A stretch of DNA of 64,000 nt from Carettochelys insculpta (GCF_033958435.1 NC_134138.1:80710298-80774297); one strand, 5' to 3'. Shown: positions 1-12,552, counted from the first letter of the stretch. Numbers and translations: made by a program. Notes: generated by a model from the sequence alone, not told the origin.

Positions 1-44
1 TGATAAGGTGGGCATAGTTTATAGACTGGCAGCAGGTAAATCAA

Positions 45-190
45 ACTTATCTCAGATCTGAAAACTGAGGCACAGAAAGGTGAAGTGACTTGCCACAGAC
101 TATCCAGCAGGCTAGGGTCAGAGCTGAGAACAGAATTCATGTCTCCTGAGTCTGTAGTCAGCACTCCATCCGGTAGGACACATGCTCTCA
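45..190 (+). mobile_element. MIR-like SINE fragment
   Basis: The stretch reads like the core and 3' half of an amniote MIR element in forward orientation. It contains a 'gaggcacagaaaggtgaag' block, then 'cttgccacagac', a 'cagagctgagaacagaattc' block and a 'tctcctgagtct' block, in the order found in MIR. It is diverged and has no detectable target duplication. The assignment rests on remembered consensus, not on alignment. Confidence 0.6.
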
Positions 191-2383
191 TTATTTGAGG
201 ATTAAATTATCCTCAGTTTAGCAAATATATATCTGATAAATATTCTTACAGTGATGTGGAAAGTTTAAAAAGCACATATCAATATTTAAAACTAAATATT
301 TGCTTCTGTTATTGGGGAAACCTTTGACTTAAAACAAACATTTTTAAAATCTGATTTACTTCTTGACCTTTATTGTTTTCTTATTACTTTTTATTCATTA
401 CGTGGATAATGAAGACTGTTCAATCCATATTTATGTGTCATTTAAATTAAGCAAAACTTTAATTTGGGCCTTGAGCCGTAGAAGCCTTAAGATTTAGTCC
501 AGGACATTTCTGCAGTATTTGCTAGCATCTTGGTTAGAGGTCAGAAACAGAGTCACAAAGTACATTTGAAACAAAAGGCAGGTACCAGCTAATAACAGGC
601 TCTACTAAAAATTCTCATATTCTGTTTCCTGAATATTGTTCTATTTAAACATGCAGAGGGCAATTATATAATTTCCAGATCCCATGCAAGTTATTTTCTG
701 TGGTGGTCCTTCTGAGGACAAATAAACCTATGTTTGCAACCAAAACATTATTAATGTTGAATACCACAAGACTCAAGCTGGAAAGACTTTTGGAATACTA
801 CAGCTGTAGAGAATGATAGACAAACTGGTTAGAAGAAATATTAAAAATGCATCAGTCCACACCTCATGATTTATTCAACAAGAGACAAAAAGAGGGCTCC
901 ATTTCTCTCTCATACACTGATTGCTGACGGCAAATTTTAGAAGAAATTAGTCTATGGTGGCTTTTCAAAATTAACATTCAGTCTATAAAGAACTCTGGAA
1001 CAGTATATACATTTAAAATACTAAATTTTCTTGGCTCAGCAAAACAAGAGGAAAGAAAAGATTGCTAAGATGGGTTTTGAAGTTCTGCTTTAAAATTAAA
1101 ATAATTTAAAATTATATCAGCACAATGAATTTTTTAAGGGATGCCACCACTAAAACTTTGCCCCGTATGTGGCTCTGAACAAGCAGAAAACAACAGGTTG
1201 CATTTTTTTTTCCTGAAAGATATCTGTATTGGCAATACGACAATTACTTCTACAGTGACAAGTAAAAATAAATCTGAGATGCGGGAAGCAAAAGCGCTGG
1301 AGCTTTTAAATTAAATTAAACCCATCACAGCAGTAATCTCACATGTGCCACCTTTCACCATTTGAACTACAGTCCCAACTCTTCAAACTTAAGGCATAAG
1401 CAAATGTAGGCACCGAATGAGATTCAGCAACAAATAGTCACAGTAATTTTATACCTGGAAAGGTGCCTTGATCTGTGAGAGTGTTAAAAATCTTTTCCTG
1501 CACTAACTTTAAGGCACCTTTACAACAATCCAACTAGTGGGAAACAAGAGCAGAGTAAATAGTTTAGAAAAACCACCTGTTTTCTAAATTCTGAAAATAG
1601 ATTAGAAAAACACAGCAAACCTAAAAAGTGTCTGTCATTTTGAAACCACCAGCAAGTATCTCAGTTGAAGTAACACAGCCTTGCCCTCTTGCTAAAAATA
1701 AAACAGTACATTACAGCAACATTTTTCGCTTGCTTCAGCCAACAACTCAAAAGCCTCCCTAAGCCCTCCCTTAGCTGGTTCATTTTAATGTACACTATGA
1801 GTCAGCATTTCTCAACATTTCTGGAAATTCCTCAGACTATAATCCAGTTCTGTAACAGGAAACAGCCTATCCATTCCAGCATACAACAGGAAGCTCAGTG
1901 ATATTCACAGGGTTCACCTGAATTGTATAAATATTATTAATTGCAATGTACTGAGGTTATCAAATATGTTCCTCTTTACCCTAATAAACGCAGTAACTCT
2001 CTCATCTGCAGGTAGAACATATTTTGAACAATGACTATAAGCAGCAAAAGAGACAAAATGCACTACTTTATGCCCAAATCACTGCACATTCTTAATTGAA
2101 ATTTCTAACCTTTATTACATTTACTCCGTTTAGAAGCAGAACTCTCAACTCATTCCTTCTACTATATGAGATTTAATTGAATCACATGGAGAACGTAAGG
2201 CAGAAAAGCAAGAAGAATGTATAGAAAGATAAATTCCAACCCAGAACCCAGCCCAAATAGCCGAGCTGGGCAATGGACAGAGAAAGGGGAGACAAGAGAG
2301 GCAGAATCTTCCTCAGGACATGAAATAGGCTAAAAAGCTGATCTGAGGCTTTTATTTCATTATTAGCTGAAATAAACCTTCAT
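191..2383. other. AT-rich non-coding stretch, nothing recognised
   Basis: AT-rich sequence with only short open frames. I see no repeat family, splice-site-bounded conserved exon or RNA gene. It probably belongs to a SPIDR intron or lies downstream of the gene. Confidence 0.4.
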
Positions 2384-3052
2384 GTGCCTTCATCCCACTG
2401 GATCAGTGCAGTAATGGATCCTGTAGTCCTAGCCATGCCCCTTGCTACGTGGCATGAGGCTTACCAACGTGCCACATGTCTCTTGCCACACAGGAATCTC
2501 TGCAAGGCTCTGAATGTTCCCATCCAAGTTTTCTTTACACCTTTACCCACTGATAGCAGCAAAACCACAATAGTTTTGCCATCAGGGCAGGATTTGGCCA
2601 AAAATGTGAAATCAGTCCTCAGCCTCCATAGGCTAGTTGGGGGGTTCTCCACAGAGTCAGTGGGAAAAAATCCCTCCCTACCTAAGGCCACAAAGCAGTA
2701 TTGGAAGCAGCTCCTCTGTGGTGAACTCTCTCAGGGCAAAAGGAATCAAGGTAGGCCTCACAAGAGATATAAAGACTGTATGAAGGCCAACATTGCTCAT
2801 GCTGGTTTAAAACCAGATCAGCTAGAGCAGCATGCAAAAGACTGAACAAGCTGGCGTGCTCTCCTACGACATGCGTATGACAACTTTGAAGAGCAGCGAG
2901 GCGTACGCCTCATTGATGCTTGTGAAAGGAAGAAATCAACAGCAGCAGCCGCACCAACAGAGCCAGGACAATTCCCTTGCCCCCACAGTGAATGCCCATG
3001 CCGTTCAAAGCTTGGACTCCTCAGCCACATGCAAGTCCACAACCGATGAGCC
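2384..3052 (+). pseudogene. C-terminal tail of a non-LTR retrotransposon polyprotein with C2H2 finger
   Basis: One reading frame runs from 2384 to 3052 and is broken only by a TGA at 2843-2845. After a poorly matching first 90 residues it contains the pattern 'CGELSQGKRNQGRPHKRYKD', then a 'TSWRALLRHAYDNFEEQR' block, a basic stretch, and a terminal zinc-finger-like motif (CPHSEC, then H-x3-H, at about 2977-3045). This arrangement is the usual end of an endonuclease/reverse-transcriptase ORF of some non-LTR elements. The RT catalytic core is absent, so the copy is 5'-truncated. The TGA could be a CpG-decay change of an arginine codon. I cannot assign the clade. Confidence 0.6.
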
Positions 3053-3059
3053 TGTGTAA

Positions 3060-4700
3060 GCTCAAGACATCATCATCGGACACGTCAGACTACCTACATA
3101 TAGCCACTACTTAGGATTTAGAGATATCCCCACCCCAACAGCTCCTAAAAAGTCCCTCTGCTACACAGTGTCTAAACACCAAGCAAAACAAGAGTTCAGT
3201 GATGGCCAACGGGCATGCTTCCCCTGGGAAGAGTCTGCAAATCCTACCTACTCCTACATATATTAGGATTTGATCAGTTCTTCTGCATATGTGACCCCAT
3301 GCAGCCACTAAACAGGAGGGCAGGACTTATCTCCTAGCAATTTACGAGATTAACTATTTGCATCCAACCAACGTGAGTACAATGAATACAAGGGGCAAAG
3401 ATATTCCTAAAAACCTTTACATTTATACTTCTCTTGCTTTACATGGAGTCATTTCAAAAGCACTTTGCATGGTTAACATAATTCCTGTTTTACAGATGTC
3501 ACATTTAGATCTTGTCTATACTACTGGGGCCATCAACCTAAGTTATGCAACTTCAGCTACATGAGTAGTTTAGGTCTGCTTACTGCAGTATCTGCACACC
3601 AGTAAGTTAACAGCGGATGCTCTCTTGTGAACTCCACTCACTCTCCTCATTTTGGTGGAGTACCAGGGTCCGACGGGAGAGTGCTCAGCGGTCAATTTAT
3701 TATGTCTTCTCTCGATGTGATAAATCAACCCCCCCTAGATTGATCATTGCCTGTTGATCCAGCCCAAGATAAAGAGATGTCCTAACAATCTGCTGTTCTT
3801 TTGCTTTAAATATAAAACTTGCTGGTGACATGAAGAATGAGTGAAAAGGAAACATTTTGCAAACAAACAGCAGCAGTTACATGTTCCAAACTCTCTAACT
3901 TATACCATGTACATTTTTCTTGCTAGCACAAGATAAGAAATTCATTGGCTTTAAAGACTGTATTCTTCTAAATTAAACAATTTTATTTCTGAAGAATAAA
4001 TCAGTAATAAAAACATAAGTTTAACACACTTTGCTGCTTTAAAAATGCATGTTTATGTCTTTTTCCTGAAAGGGTCATTATTTATAACATTCTATGAAAG
4101 AAGCTGTGTAAATCCCATCAACTAAAAGCTGTTTTTCTCAAATGGTTTAAAATGCAGAGCAGTGAGATTAAAGTGCAACAGATAGACAAATATTTCAACT
4201 ATCAGAGTCATTAACAGATGCATTTAACATTAGTGCAGCTTTCAAAAGCAAAACATCTGGTTCTAATTTCAAATCTGGCTTATAATACAAGTTCCGCCTC
4301 CACAATACTTTTATTATAAACTGTTCTTTTCCTTCTTTTTCCCCCCTCTCTTTTGGAAGCGGCTGTTCCTTTCCTCTTGCTGGAAGCCACCTGACCACTG
4401 CCAGGAAGAGGAATGCAAAACATTCCCAGGAGCAGCTCCTGACGTCAGTGCAACATTCCACCTCCCAGTGGTCAAGACTGTCTGGAAATTCCAGTCTCCA
4501 ACAGAACTAATTTACTGTGATAACAGCTGTAGCCTGCACTGAGTCACATTACAAACTCCTTCATGTTAAAGCAATAGGCAGTGATATAATCTGCTTAAAA
4601 AACAAGGACAGACCTGCACTGCTGCTGTGAAGCTATATTACAAGTTCTTACTTTGATTGATAATATTTTTCTATAGTAATAATACAAGATCCACTAAAGT
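3060..4700. other. non-coding stretch
   Basis: No conserved coding exon is visible. Around 3440-3510 a block ending 'cctgttttacagatgtc' weakly resembles a MIR core. A minus-strand open frame at 4195-4461 has no recognisable domain and looks spurious. Confidence 0.35.
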
Positions 4701-4705
4701 GAAGG

Positions 4706-4850
4706 TATCATAGAATACTAGAACTGGAAGCAATCTTGAGAGGTCATTAAGTCCAGTCCCCTGAATTGAAGGCAGGACCAAGAACCACCAAAACCATTCC
4801 TGACTGATTCTATAACCTGCTTTTGGAGATTTTTAAGGTATTTATGATGT
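4706..4850 (-). mobile_element. CR1 LINE 3' end fragment
   Basis: On the plus strand this reads 'atcatagaatactagaactg', then 'gaggtcattaagtccagtcc', then 'ggcaggaccaag', which is the reverse complement of a CR1 3' untranslated end. It parallels the start of the longer CR1 copy at 14259. No coding sequence is preserved. Confidence 0.75.
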
Positions 4851-5567
4851 GCTTAGGTTGGTTTTTCTTAAGGGATCATGTACCATTGCTGAAAGTTTCA
4901 TGAAGGAGTGGGAAAGCAAGGAGGTAAGCCAAAAGCTTATTTAAGATAACAGTGGGGTAATCAATGACTCAACCAGAATTCCTTATAGGAGGCACCAGCC
5001 ACTTCACAGCCATTCCACACACCTACACTCCAGCATACAGGACTGTATCTTGCCTTCAAGTAGAATTTTCCAGCTCAAACAAATGTTCTCTATTTGGTTT
5101 AAGTCAGACTCTGAGGTGATCTGCTTGGACTCTAGCTTTTAGGATTCTTGACTTTACATTTCAATTCTGGGTCCAAAGGTGCTGAGGAGAGGTTATGAGA
5201 AAAATATGCAAAACAGCTTCCCCAACAGTACTCCCTGATAGATTTGGTATGACAACAATACATCTAGATAACACAGATAACAGAGCTGTCCTGTTTTGTC
5301 TTGTTTAGAGATAGGAAAGGATTTTAAATGTAAAACAGTAAAGATCTGCAAGTAGGGAATGTGAATGGATGGGGGGAAAGCAACAATAAACTTTGGGGAA
5401 AGGACATATACAGGCTAAATAAACCCTCGTAAATTTTTAACGAATGTGCTGTATTTGAGGGATAGATGGGAAAGGGCCTGTGTAACCAAACATAACAGTG
5501 GAACTCACACATTTTCAGTGTTTCTCTTATTTCCTATAATATTCAATTTGCACTGCCAGCCAAAATA

Positions 5568-5754
5568 CAGTATAAGCTTGGTTATCCAGCACCCCGATAA
5601 CCAGCACATTGCGTTAACCACTATGCATAGCAGCCACGGAGCCTGACCAGGGCCGGCTGGTCAGTGGTGCCAGTGGATCAGGGCCACTGGCCCTGCTGCA
5701 GCATCCGATACACTGGATTATCTCCAGTTCTCCAGGATAACAGAGATTTTACTG
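5568..5754. mobile_element. pogo/Tigger-like non-autonomous DNA transposon
   Basis: The ends are inverted: the left end CAGTATAAGCTTGGTTATCC pairs with the complement of the right end GGATAACAGAGATTTTACTG, and both are flanked by TA (5566-5567 and 5755-5756). Size of about 187 bp, TA target site and CAGT ends fit Tc1/mariner-pogo MITEs. No transposase is encoded. Confidence 0.75.
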
Positions 5755-6135
5755 TAGAATGATTAGAAATAGAATTTCAGCTATATATTTGCTTGCTTTG
5801 GAGAGTTTAAAATCAAAACTTAATATCTGTACACATTAATATGTGCGAACAACAAATAAAAATTCCTTCCACCCTAGTCTCAAAAACAGATTCAACTGAA
5901 GATTACAGAAAGAATATTCCTATTTAGGTTGAATGGGTCCAAAGCCTGCTGGCTTTATTCACACACAGTCCCATCACATGTTTCTCAGACTAGACTACAC
6001 TAGAGCAAGCATCCTAAATAGCAATATTCCTTCTGTAATTTTCAGTTGAATCTGTCTTTGAGCCTAGGGTGGAACAGTCAAGCAGGTAGGAAATATGTGT
6101 TTGATGTGAAAGCAAATGGCTAAGACCTTGTACTT

Positions 6136-6154
6136 GACAGACAGACAGACAGCA
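6136..6154. repeat. short GACA microsatellite
   Basis: About four consecutive GACA units, ending in an imperfect 'gcagac'. Confidence 0.6.
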
Positions 6155-6636
6155 GACAAAGAAAGAGCTGACAATCTTTTCATTTTCTCTCACAAAATTT
6201 AAATAGGACCTTGAAATGGAAAAACAAGAGTAGCTTCCTAGTAGCAACCTAGAAATGGTAAATATAAGCATATCAAGCGCCTCAACAGACTCCCTTCCTG
6301 GAGGGGAAAAGGAAAAAAATGTTATTCAGCAACCTCGCTTAGCAGATGTAGAAAATATCAAAGAGGGTATTCATGACCTAGCCAAATGACAAGGAGTCTG
6401 AGTCTGGTCTCATTTAATCCATTTAAAAAAAATAGTTACCCACCTTTCCCTGGAGTGGTGCTCAAAATAGGACCCTGCTGATTCACCAGTCCCTCCGTTC
6501 CCCTTTGCCAGATACTCTGGCAGAGGGGTAGATGGGTGGGTATTGGAATGGAGATGAACAATGCATCTCTAAGAACCATAGTTATGAAGAGATGCATAAC
6601 TGTTTTTTCTTCCTCCTCTGCTTGTTCATGTCAATT

Positions 6637-7800
6637 TCACTCAAGTACTTCAAAGCTAAGTCTCAGAAGCAGAGTCAAGGTCAGATGTCCACTGGAGCAC
6701 TGTTCTACCAAAGGCTGCATCATCTCTGGCCTGCTGGGTAACTGCATAATGCACAGTGAAAGTGTGAATGGAGAACCACATTGCCACTCAGCATATCTCC
6801 TGAGAGGGAACCTGTTCCAGGAAAGCTGCCGAAAACACCTGTGCCCAGGTGGAAGGCATTGTGAATGAAGGGGCAGGCACCTCTTCCAGGTTATGGCACT
6901 CACAGATGCAGGACATGGTCCACAAAGAAATTCTTCGAGTAGAAAACATTTCATCCTGCCTGCCAAAGGCACAAACAGTTGAATGGGCTTCCAGGATGGT
7001 TTTGTTCTTTCAATGTAAAAAGCTAGAGCTCTGTGAACATCCAACAAGCAAAGCCTCTCCTCCCTGCCACTTGGGTGCAGCTTAGACCAGAACACCAGAA
7101 GGAAGATGTGAAATTGTGAGAAGACCTTTGGGAGGAAAGCTGGACATGGCCCGAGGTGAACCTTGTCTTTATGGAACTCTGTGTAAGGAGGCTCTGATGT
7201 TAGAGCCATGAGCTCAAATAACTTGCTGGATGACATCATTGCTACCAAAAATTTTACTTTGTACAAGAGTAGTTCAACAGTCAGCTCTGGAAAGGACCAG
7301 ATTGAGATGTCAACCTGGACCAGCCGTCAGATATGCAGGTACCGCCCGTTAAGACCTCTCAAGAAACAGTGGACCATAGGGTCGGCAAAGACTGACCAGC
7401 GCTCTGTACTTGAATGGAAAGCCAACATAGTAGCTAAGTGAACCCTTACCGATGGCATGCACAGCCCATGCTGCTTAAGACGGAGAAGATCATTCAGTAT
7501 AAAGAGGAATAGATACAAGTACCAGAGACAGTGTTGCGCTGACCAGACCAAAAATCTCTTCTACTTGGCCCGACAGATAGCCCAGGTGGAGGGTTTCCTA
7601 TTGGACTTATCTAACTGTGTGTGAGCAGGGAAGCTGCACGGAGTTCAGCCACACCATAAAGTGCAGCAACTCAAGGTTCAGCTGCTGAAGACAGCAGTGA
7701 TCCTGAATTATCAGGTCCGGGAAGAGTGGCAAAGTAACTGGGGCTTCTATGGACATGTACAGTAGAGATGTGAAGCAGTGCTGACATATTTGGGACAAGA
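6637..7800 (-). pseudogene. decayed DIRS retrotransposon (RNase H end and tyrosine recombinase)
   Basis: Three minus-strand pieces, in different frames, keep the order of a DIRS element. 7798-7607 has a bridge segment with 'PLFPDLIIQD' and 'LELLHFMVWL'. 7551-7327 has a core-binding segment with 'SVRVHLATMLAFHS' and 'FLRGLNGRYL'. 7266-6850 has a recombinase segment with 'AFLPKVFSQFH' and 'LLDVHRALAFYIERTK'. The last piece matches the less decayed copy at 63127-62558 block by block. The HxxR and tyrosine region is not preserved, and frames are broken repeatedly. This is a dead copy. Confidence 0.75.
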
Positions 7801-7899
7801 ATGTAAGGCTGAGTGGAACTAGTCCTTTACTGTTGTGCCTTTCTTGTGCACAGCGTCAAAGGCCTGCTTTTGGTTGGATGAAGAATAAGAATTGGGTAG

Positions 7900-9040
7900 G
7901 TAAGAATTTAGAGAGAAAGTCCATCTAGATTATCTGTTGTTTTAGGCACAGGCCTGTCTTACAAGGTCAGTTTGGGAGAAAAAAGTGTTCCTGAAAATGC
8001 TGTGCTCACTGTATGCATAAGCAGCACCTAAAATTGTTTATAACTGACAGAGGAAATGGGTTGTGTTCTCCAGTTTATTAATTGTTCATTCGTGTGAGTA
8101 GTCTGTTTCACTTCTTATTTTAGGCACTGCCATCACCCTCATGCCCTGTCCACATTGATTTAAATTCTTTGTTGGATTGGAGCCGCAACATGCGGCATCA
8201 TCCAGTATCAAGCCCCTAGAGGGGCTTCTGAATTTTGGGGTGAAGAAAGTTATTTCCTAGCAACTCTTAACCTTTGTCCCCAAATTCATCCTTAACATTC
8301 CCTAAAGATCAAAGGCCCCCAGTGACTATGTCTCATTTTCCATTTTGTGTTGCTTTCTGGCCTGGGCATTGAAATTGCTGAAATAGAATAAAAAAAGTCA
8401 ATCCAACTGTACTGCTGATTCAACATAGAGACCTGTTCTCAGGGCTTTTCACATCATCATTCGACACAAGTACCCAGACGTTTAGATGCTCACCTGAATA
8501 ACATCTTGAGGATGTACTGTCATTAGTACTGAGCCATTAAGGATACCCTGATACCCTGTTTAAGAAAACTAGGGTATACCAGAGACAGGGCTAACTATGC
8601 TTAAGACAACTCATACCCCTAAAATTTCAGTTCTGTCTGCACAGCTAAATTACTGTGGTCAAGGCTTTGGTATGCACCTCTCCGTTGAAGAAAGAATGAA
8701 TACAGGGATCTTCAAATCAAGCCACTAACACTATTCTGTTCAAAACTGTTTTAGGCCCACGAATCTGGAACAAGGTCTTTAAATGACCATCTGTAATTAT
8801 GTACCACAACACTGAGACTCTATTATGTGTTCTGATGTCAGATTTATTGTATCAGTTATTGTGTTAATAAGATGCTTTATGTTTTAGGCTTCCACTAGCT
8901 GTAAGTTCTTGTTAACTGTACTTTAAAACTGACTGAAGACCCCCTCCTTTCCCCTCACCGGGCAGACAATGCAGTTGCAGTTTCTTTACTACTATATATT
9001 ACATTTGCACACAAGGCCTACTTCCTTTCATTTAAAAAAG
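7900..9040. other. non-coding stretch
   Basis: I see no exon, RNA gene or recognisable repeat end here. Confidence 0.35.
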
Positions 9041-9159
9041 GTTTTATGAGGATAAACCTTTTCCCTTACATAACGTTTAGCTTTCCTGCATGGACATGTG
9101 AGCAGCTAACATGGGCAGTGTTTATCACCCATAATTTCAAGACTATTAAGTGCTGCAGG

Positions 9160-9800
9160 GGCAGGAAGCAGCGGCACCGCTGCCACTCCTGCTCCCCCTC
9201 CCCCAGCCGGGGGAATGGCAACTCACAGTTCTCGAGAGAAAATTTTCTCCCCACCTCTCCCATGCACTGCCCCGCTGCTCTGTTTGGCTGGAATTCTGGT
9301 CAATCAGAGCAACGGGAGGACAGTGCCTGGGAGAAGCGGGGAGGAAAACCTCTATAGGGAGCATTTCTCCATGCTACCTTTCCCCCAGATGGTGCAGGGG
9401 GCGGCAGCAGTGACAGGTGGATGTGCCCCCCCCCATCAACCAACCCCCCCATCTCAGCACACTTTTGCTCCCATTCCTGCCCACACTCCCACCCTGCTCC
9501 TGCACCTTTTCCCCCAACCAGACCATCCACCTGATCTTGTACCTCCCTCCTAGATCCTGCATGCCCATCCTGCTCCTATGCACTCTCTCCCACCCAGACC
9601 CACACCTTCAGCCTGTTCCTGCACCCTCCCACCCAGAACCCCCACCACCAGCCACTCATGACCCCCGGCATCACTGCCCCCAGACCACTTATGCACCTTA
9701 CTTCCCACTCCTACCCCTGAACCCCACCCTGACCACACACCTGCTCCTTGGCAGTCCCCTCCCACACAATGAATCTTGACTCTCTCCCCTCTCCCACTGC
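9160..9800. repeat. C-rich degenerate repeat
   Basis: Strongly pyrimidine-biased sequence with loosely repeated CCTGCTCCTGCAC and CCCACCCAGA words. All overlapping open frames are low-complexity and proline-rich, a by-product of base composition. Similar C-rich blocks occur at 26960-27560 and, in G-rich form, at 59415-59640. Confidence 0.55.
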
Positions 9801-10244
9801 ATTTTTGGTCCCACCATGGGCCCAGAAAAGGAGTGGGGTTTTTTTTGGTTCTCACTTCTATGTGGCCCCACACTGATTTTTCTTTGGGTCAGTGGTTTAC
9901 ATGATTCAGTTTTTCAAAACCCCAGTCTGAAGAAGAAGGATTTGCTAACTCAGAACAATAAAACAGTACGATTCCCAGAACATAAAAGTTAGAGACTGAA
10001 GAGACCTAGTATCCCACCCTCCGCCCCCGCAGACACTTTACAAAACTAAAACCCAGATAGTACCTCTTTCTCTACTTATGACTTTGAGGAAAATCTGCAG
10101 AGAGGAATCAGTCACAAACCACAGGAGCAGTTGCAGAAATAGCCAAAGCAGGGACCCATGGACATTCAGAAAACTCTAGAGTTTTGACTGTCCTCTTATG
10201 CCCTCCCCTCCAGTTTCTCCTCCTCAGCTTCACTCACACTTGTC

Positions 10245-10630
10245 TTCTAAAGCTGTGTCTTCACTATGAGATAAACTCAAATTTAGGGCAGTTAGCTTGA
10301 TATTACCACATGACTGTCCTCACTGCTAACACCACTATCTCCATTTAGGGGGTACTAATATCAATATCACAATACCATTGGTACCTGCTGGGTGTAGCAC
10401 CAAGCTTGAATTCAAAAGTTCGATTAAAGACCAGTATGGATGTGCCATGTCTTAAAATCAAATTATTAGCCTCCAGAGGTGTCCTGTACGTAACCCACAA
10501 TACCCTTTCAGTGCTCGGCTCTGGCCACTGCTCTCCAGGTGCACAGGATTTAGGTAACAGCAAGACAGTTAATTTCAAAGCGGGAGCAGGAAGCCTTTGG
10601 CTGTGGACTCATATTTGTATGTGAGCCTGA
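10245..10630. mobile_element. possible MITE end region
   Basis: The start 'agctgtgtcttcactatgag' resembles the GGCTGTGTCTACACTA end shared by several MITEs in this window. The right boundary is not defined. No coding content. Confidence 0.3.
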
Positions 10631-11029
10631 GAAATGTCTGTCCTTCTTTGCTGTTAGCGCTGTGCACGCATCTACACATTACAAATAGCCCCTGCAGGGA
10701 GTTTGTGGCTCTGTTTCTGCACTTGGAACTTTTTTCTGTGCTGCCTGGTGCCAGCCCCTGCCTCACCATACCATATGGCAGCAAGGATGTTGTGGGGGTT
10801 GTGCTTGCATAAGAGGCCAAGAAACTCCTCCTCAAAGGTTTACATTTGTGCACAAAACCCCCTTCCCTACCTCACAGGCACCACGCAGTCGGGGTCTTTC
10901 CTGCACTTAGCTACATCACGTTTGTAGCCCCCAACCCAATAAAAGGATGCACCCGCCTTTCGGTGTTGACAATGCTGCCAGGCAGCACCATGTCTTGGCT
11001 TGCGCGGGGTTAGGGATCCAAGAGCAGGA

Positions 11030-11330
11030 AAGATTTTTCAGGGGCTTGCTGCCGCTGGGGGGAAGTCTTCCCCAGCAGCTAAGACATTCAGGTGGGACTA
11101 CTTCAACTGGCCCCCCACCAAAAATATTTTCGGGGCCTTTCTACTGCTGGGTGGAAGTCTCCCCAGGCGGCTAAGATACTCAGGGACTTGCTGCCTCTCG
11201 GGGGCAGTCTCCCCCAGCAGCTAAGATACTGGGGAGACTGCTTCAACTACTTCAACATTTCAACCAGCTCTGCAGCTGCAGACCACACACAGCCCGCTCC
11301 CGCCAAAAATATTTTCAGGGACTAGCTGTC
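11030..11330 (+). repeat. GC-rich tandem repeat, three to four units
   Basis: Units recur with the order 'cttgctgcc', a G-run, 'agtct(tc)ccccag' and 'cagctaaga(ca)t(a)ct', at roughly 11043-11095, 11140-11180 and 11186-11235. Two copies of 'ccaaaaatattttc' (near 11117 and 11303) bracket a larger repeat of about 190 bp. Open frames in all three plus frames follow from the repeat and are not genes. Confidence 0.6.
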
Positions 11331-11433
11331 CATTGCAGACACCTGCTGCTCTGATATTTCTGTTATAAAATCTTTTTCCTAACAGTTCCTATTTTTCTTC
11401 ATGCTTTGACTCCCCAAAAACACAGGCTGGAGG

Positions 11434-11900
11434 GCCAGTTGAGATTTCTGTCTCCATGATAAGTTCAGTGTATGATATTTCACTGCCATCCCCCGGTTGT
11501 CAATGTCTGTGTAGTGAAGAGGGAAGACAAAAATCTTTTTTTCTAGCATTTTCAATTCTCTTCCTTTTAACTTTGCACCCTTCCACGCAGGGAAGAGTGG
11601 GTGGAGGGCCAGTTGAGAATACAATCTGTGGAGGTGTTATGTCAGCGATCAGAAGCAATCACGGGTGGTGGGACAGTCAGGGGACAGCCAGTTGAGAATA
11701 CAGCCTGTGCACAGAAGACTTATAGTGCACCAGAAAGCCAAAGACCCTCCCCTCAGCAGCTCTCTTTTTCCAAAAACTTTTCTGTCAACTCCTTCATCAA
11801 GCTTTTCAGGGTCCCTGTGTTATTTTCAAGGATCAGATGCAATCGTCGGGGGTGGGGGGGGACACGACACTCAGTGGATGGCCAGTTGAGAATTCAGTTA
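11434..11900 (+). repeat. dispersed-in-tandem GGCCAGTTGAGA module
   Basis: The word GCCAGTTGAGA occurs four times, starting at about 11434, 11608, 11687 and 11881. Two copies are preceded by a block on the pattern 'gatcagaagcaatc' or 'gatcagatgcaatcgtc'. This suggests a long irregular tandem or an internally repeated mobile element. I do not recognise the family. Confidence 0.45.
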
Positions 11901-11904
11901 CAGA

Positions 11905-12110
11905 AGAAAGAGATTTCTGGAAGGAACCTCAGGAGGTCGAGTCCAGCCCCCAGCCTAAAGCAGGATCAACCCTAACTAAATCATCCGAGTCAGGACTTTG
12001 CCAAGCCGGGACCTAAAGACCTCCAGGGATGGAGATTCCACCACCTCTCTAGGAAATGCATTCCAGTCCTTCACCACTCTCCTATACAATTAACTTAACA
12101 TTTCCTGCCA
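11905..12110 (-). mobile_element. CR1 LINE fragment
   Basis: The plus strand shows 'cctcaggaggtcgagtccag', 'ggatggagattccaccacc' and 'gcattccagtccttcacca', the complement of a CR1 3' coding end and UTR. It lies immediately left of the palindromic MITE at 12131. Confidence 0.75.
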
Positions 12111-12130
12111 TTGTATTAATCACTCTGCAT

Positions 12131-12552
12131 GGCTACGTCTACACTAGCCAAAAACTTTGAAATGGCCATGCAAATGGCCATTTCGCAGTTTACTAATGAA
12201 GTGCTGAAATACATATTCAGCGCCTCATTAGCATGCGGGCGGCCACGGCACTTCGAAATTGACACAGCTCGCTGCCACGCGGCCCGTCCAGACAGGGCTC
12301 CTTTTCGAAAGGACCCCGGATACTTCAAAGTCCCCTTATTCCTATGAGGGCACTTCGAACTGCCCGGGGTCCTTTCGAAAAGGAGCCCCGTCTGGACGAG
12401 CCGCACAGTGGCGAGCTGCGTCAATTTTGAAGTGCCACAGCCGCCCGCATGCTAATGAGGCGCTGAATATGTATTTCAGAGCTTCATTAGTAAACTTTGA
12501 AATGGCCATTTGCATGTCCATTTCAAAGTTTTTGGCTAGTGTAGACACGGCC
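12131..12552. mobile_element. 422 bp palindromic MITE
   Basis: The whole element is a near-perfect inverted repeat. The left end GGCTACGTCTACACTAGCC pairs with the right end GGCTAGTGTAGACACGGCC, and blocks such as 'aactttgaaatggcca', 'cagcgcctcattagcatgcg' and 'cctttcgaaa(a)gga' recur in reverse order. Both sides carry CAT (12128-12130 and 12553-12555), a plausible 3 bp target duplication. No transposase is encoded. A foldback Harbinger-like element is likely, but the superfamily is not certain. Confidence 0.8.

Noticed and set aside
2461..2691. Minus-strand open frame of 76 residues
   Set aside because: Antisense shadow of the non-LTR retrotransposon frame.
9046..9873. Overlapping proline- or glycine-rich open frames on both strands
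   Set aside because: Low complexity caused by C-rich repeat sequence; no domain, no start context, and all frames are open at once.
10920..11000. Possible retroviral LTR promoter because of 'aataaaagg' and a GC-rich downstream block
   Set aside because: No paired LTR, primer-binding site or retroviral gene is seen nearby.
10947..11325. Three overlapping plus-strand open frames
   Set aside because: They follow from the GC-rich tandem repeat in 11030-11330, which opens several frames.
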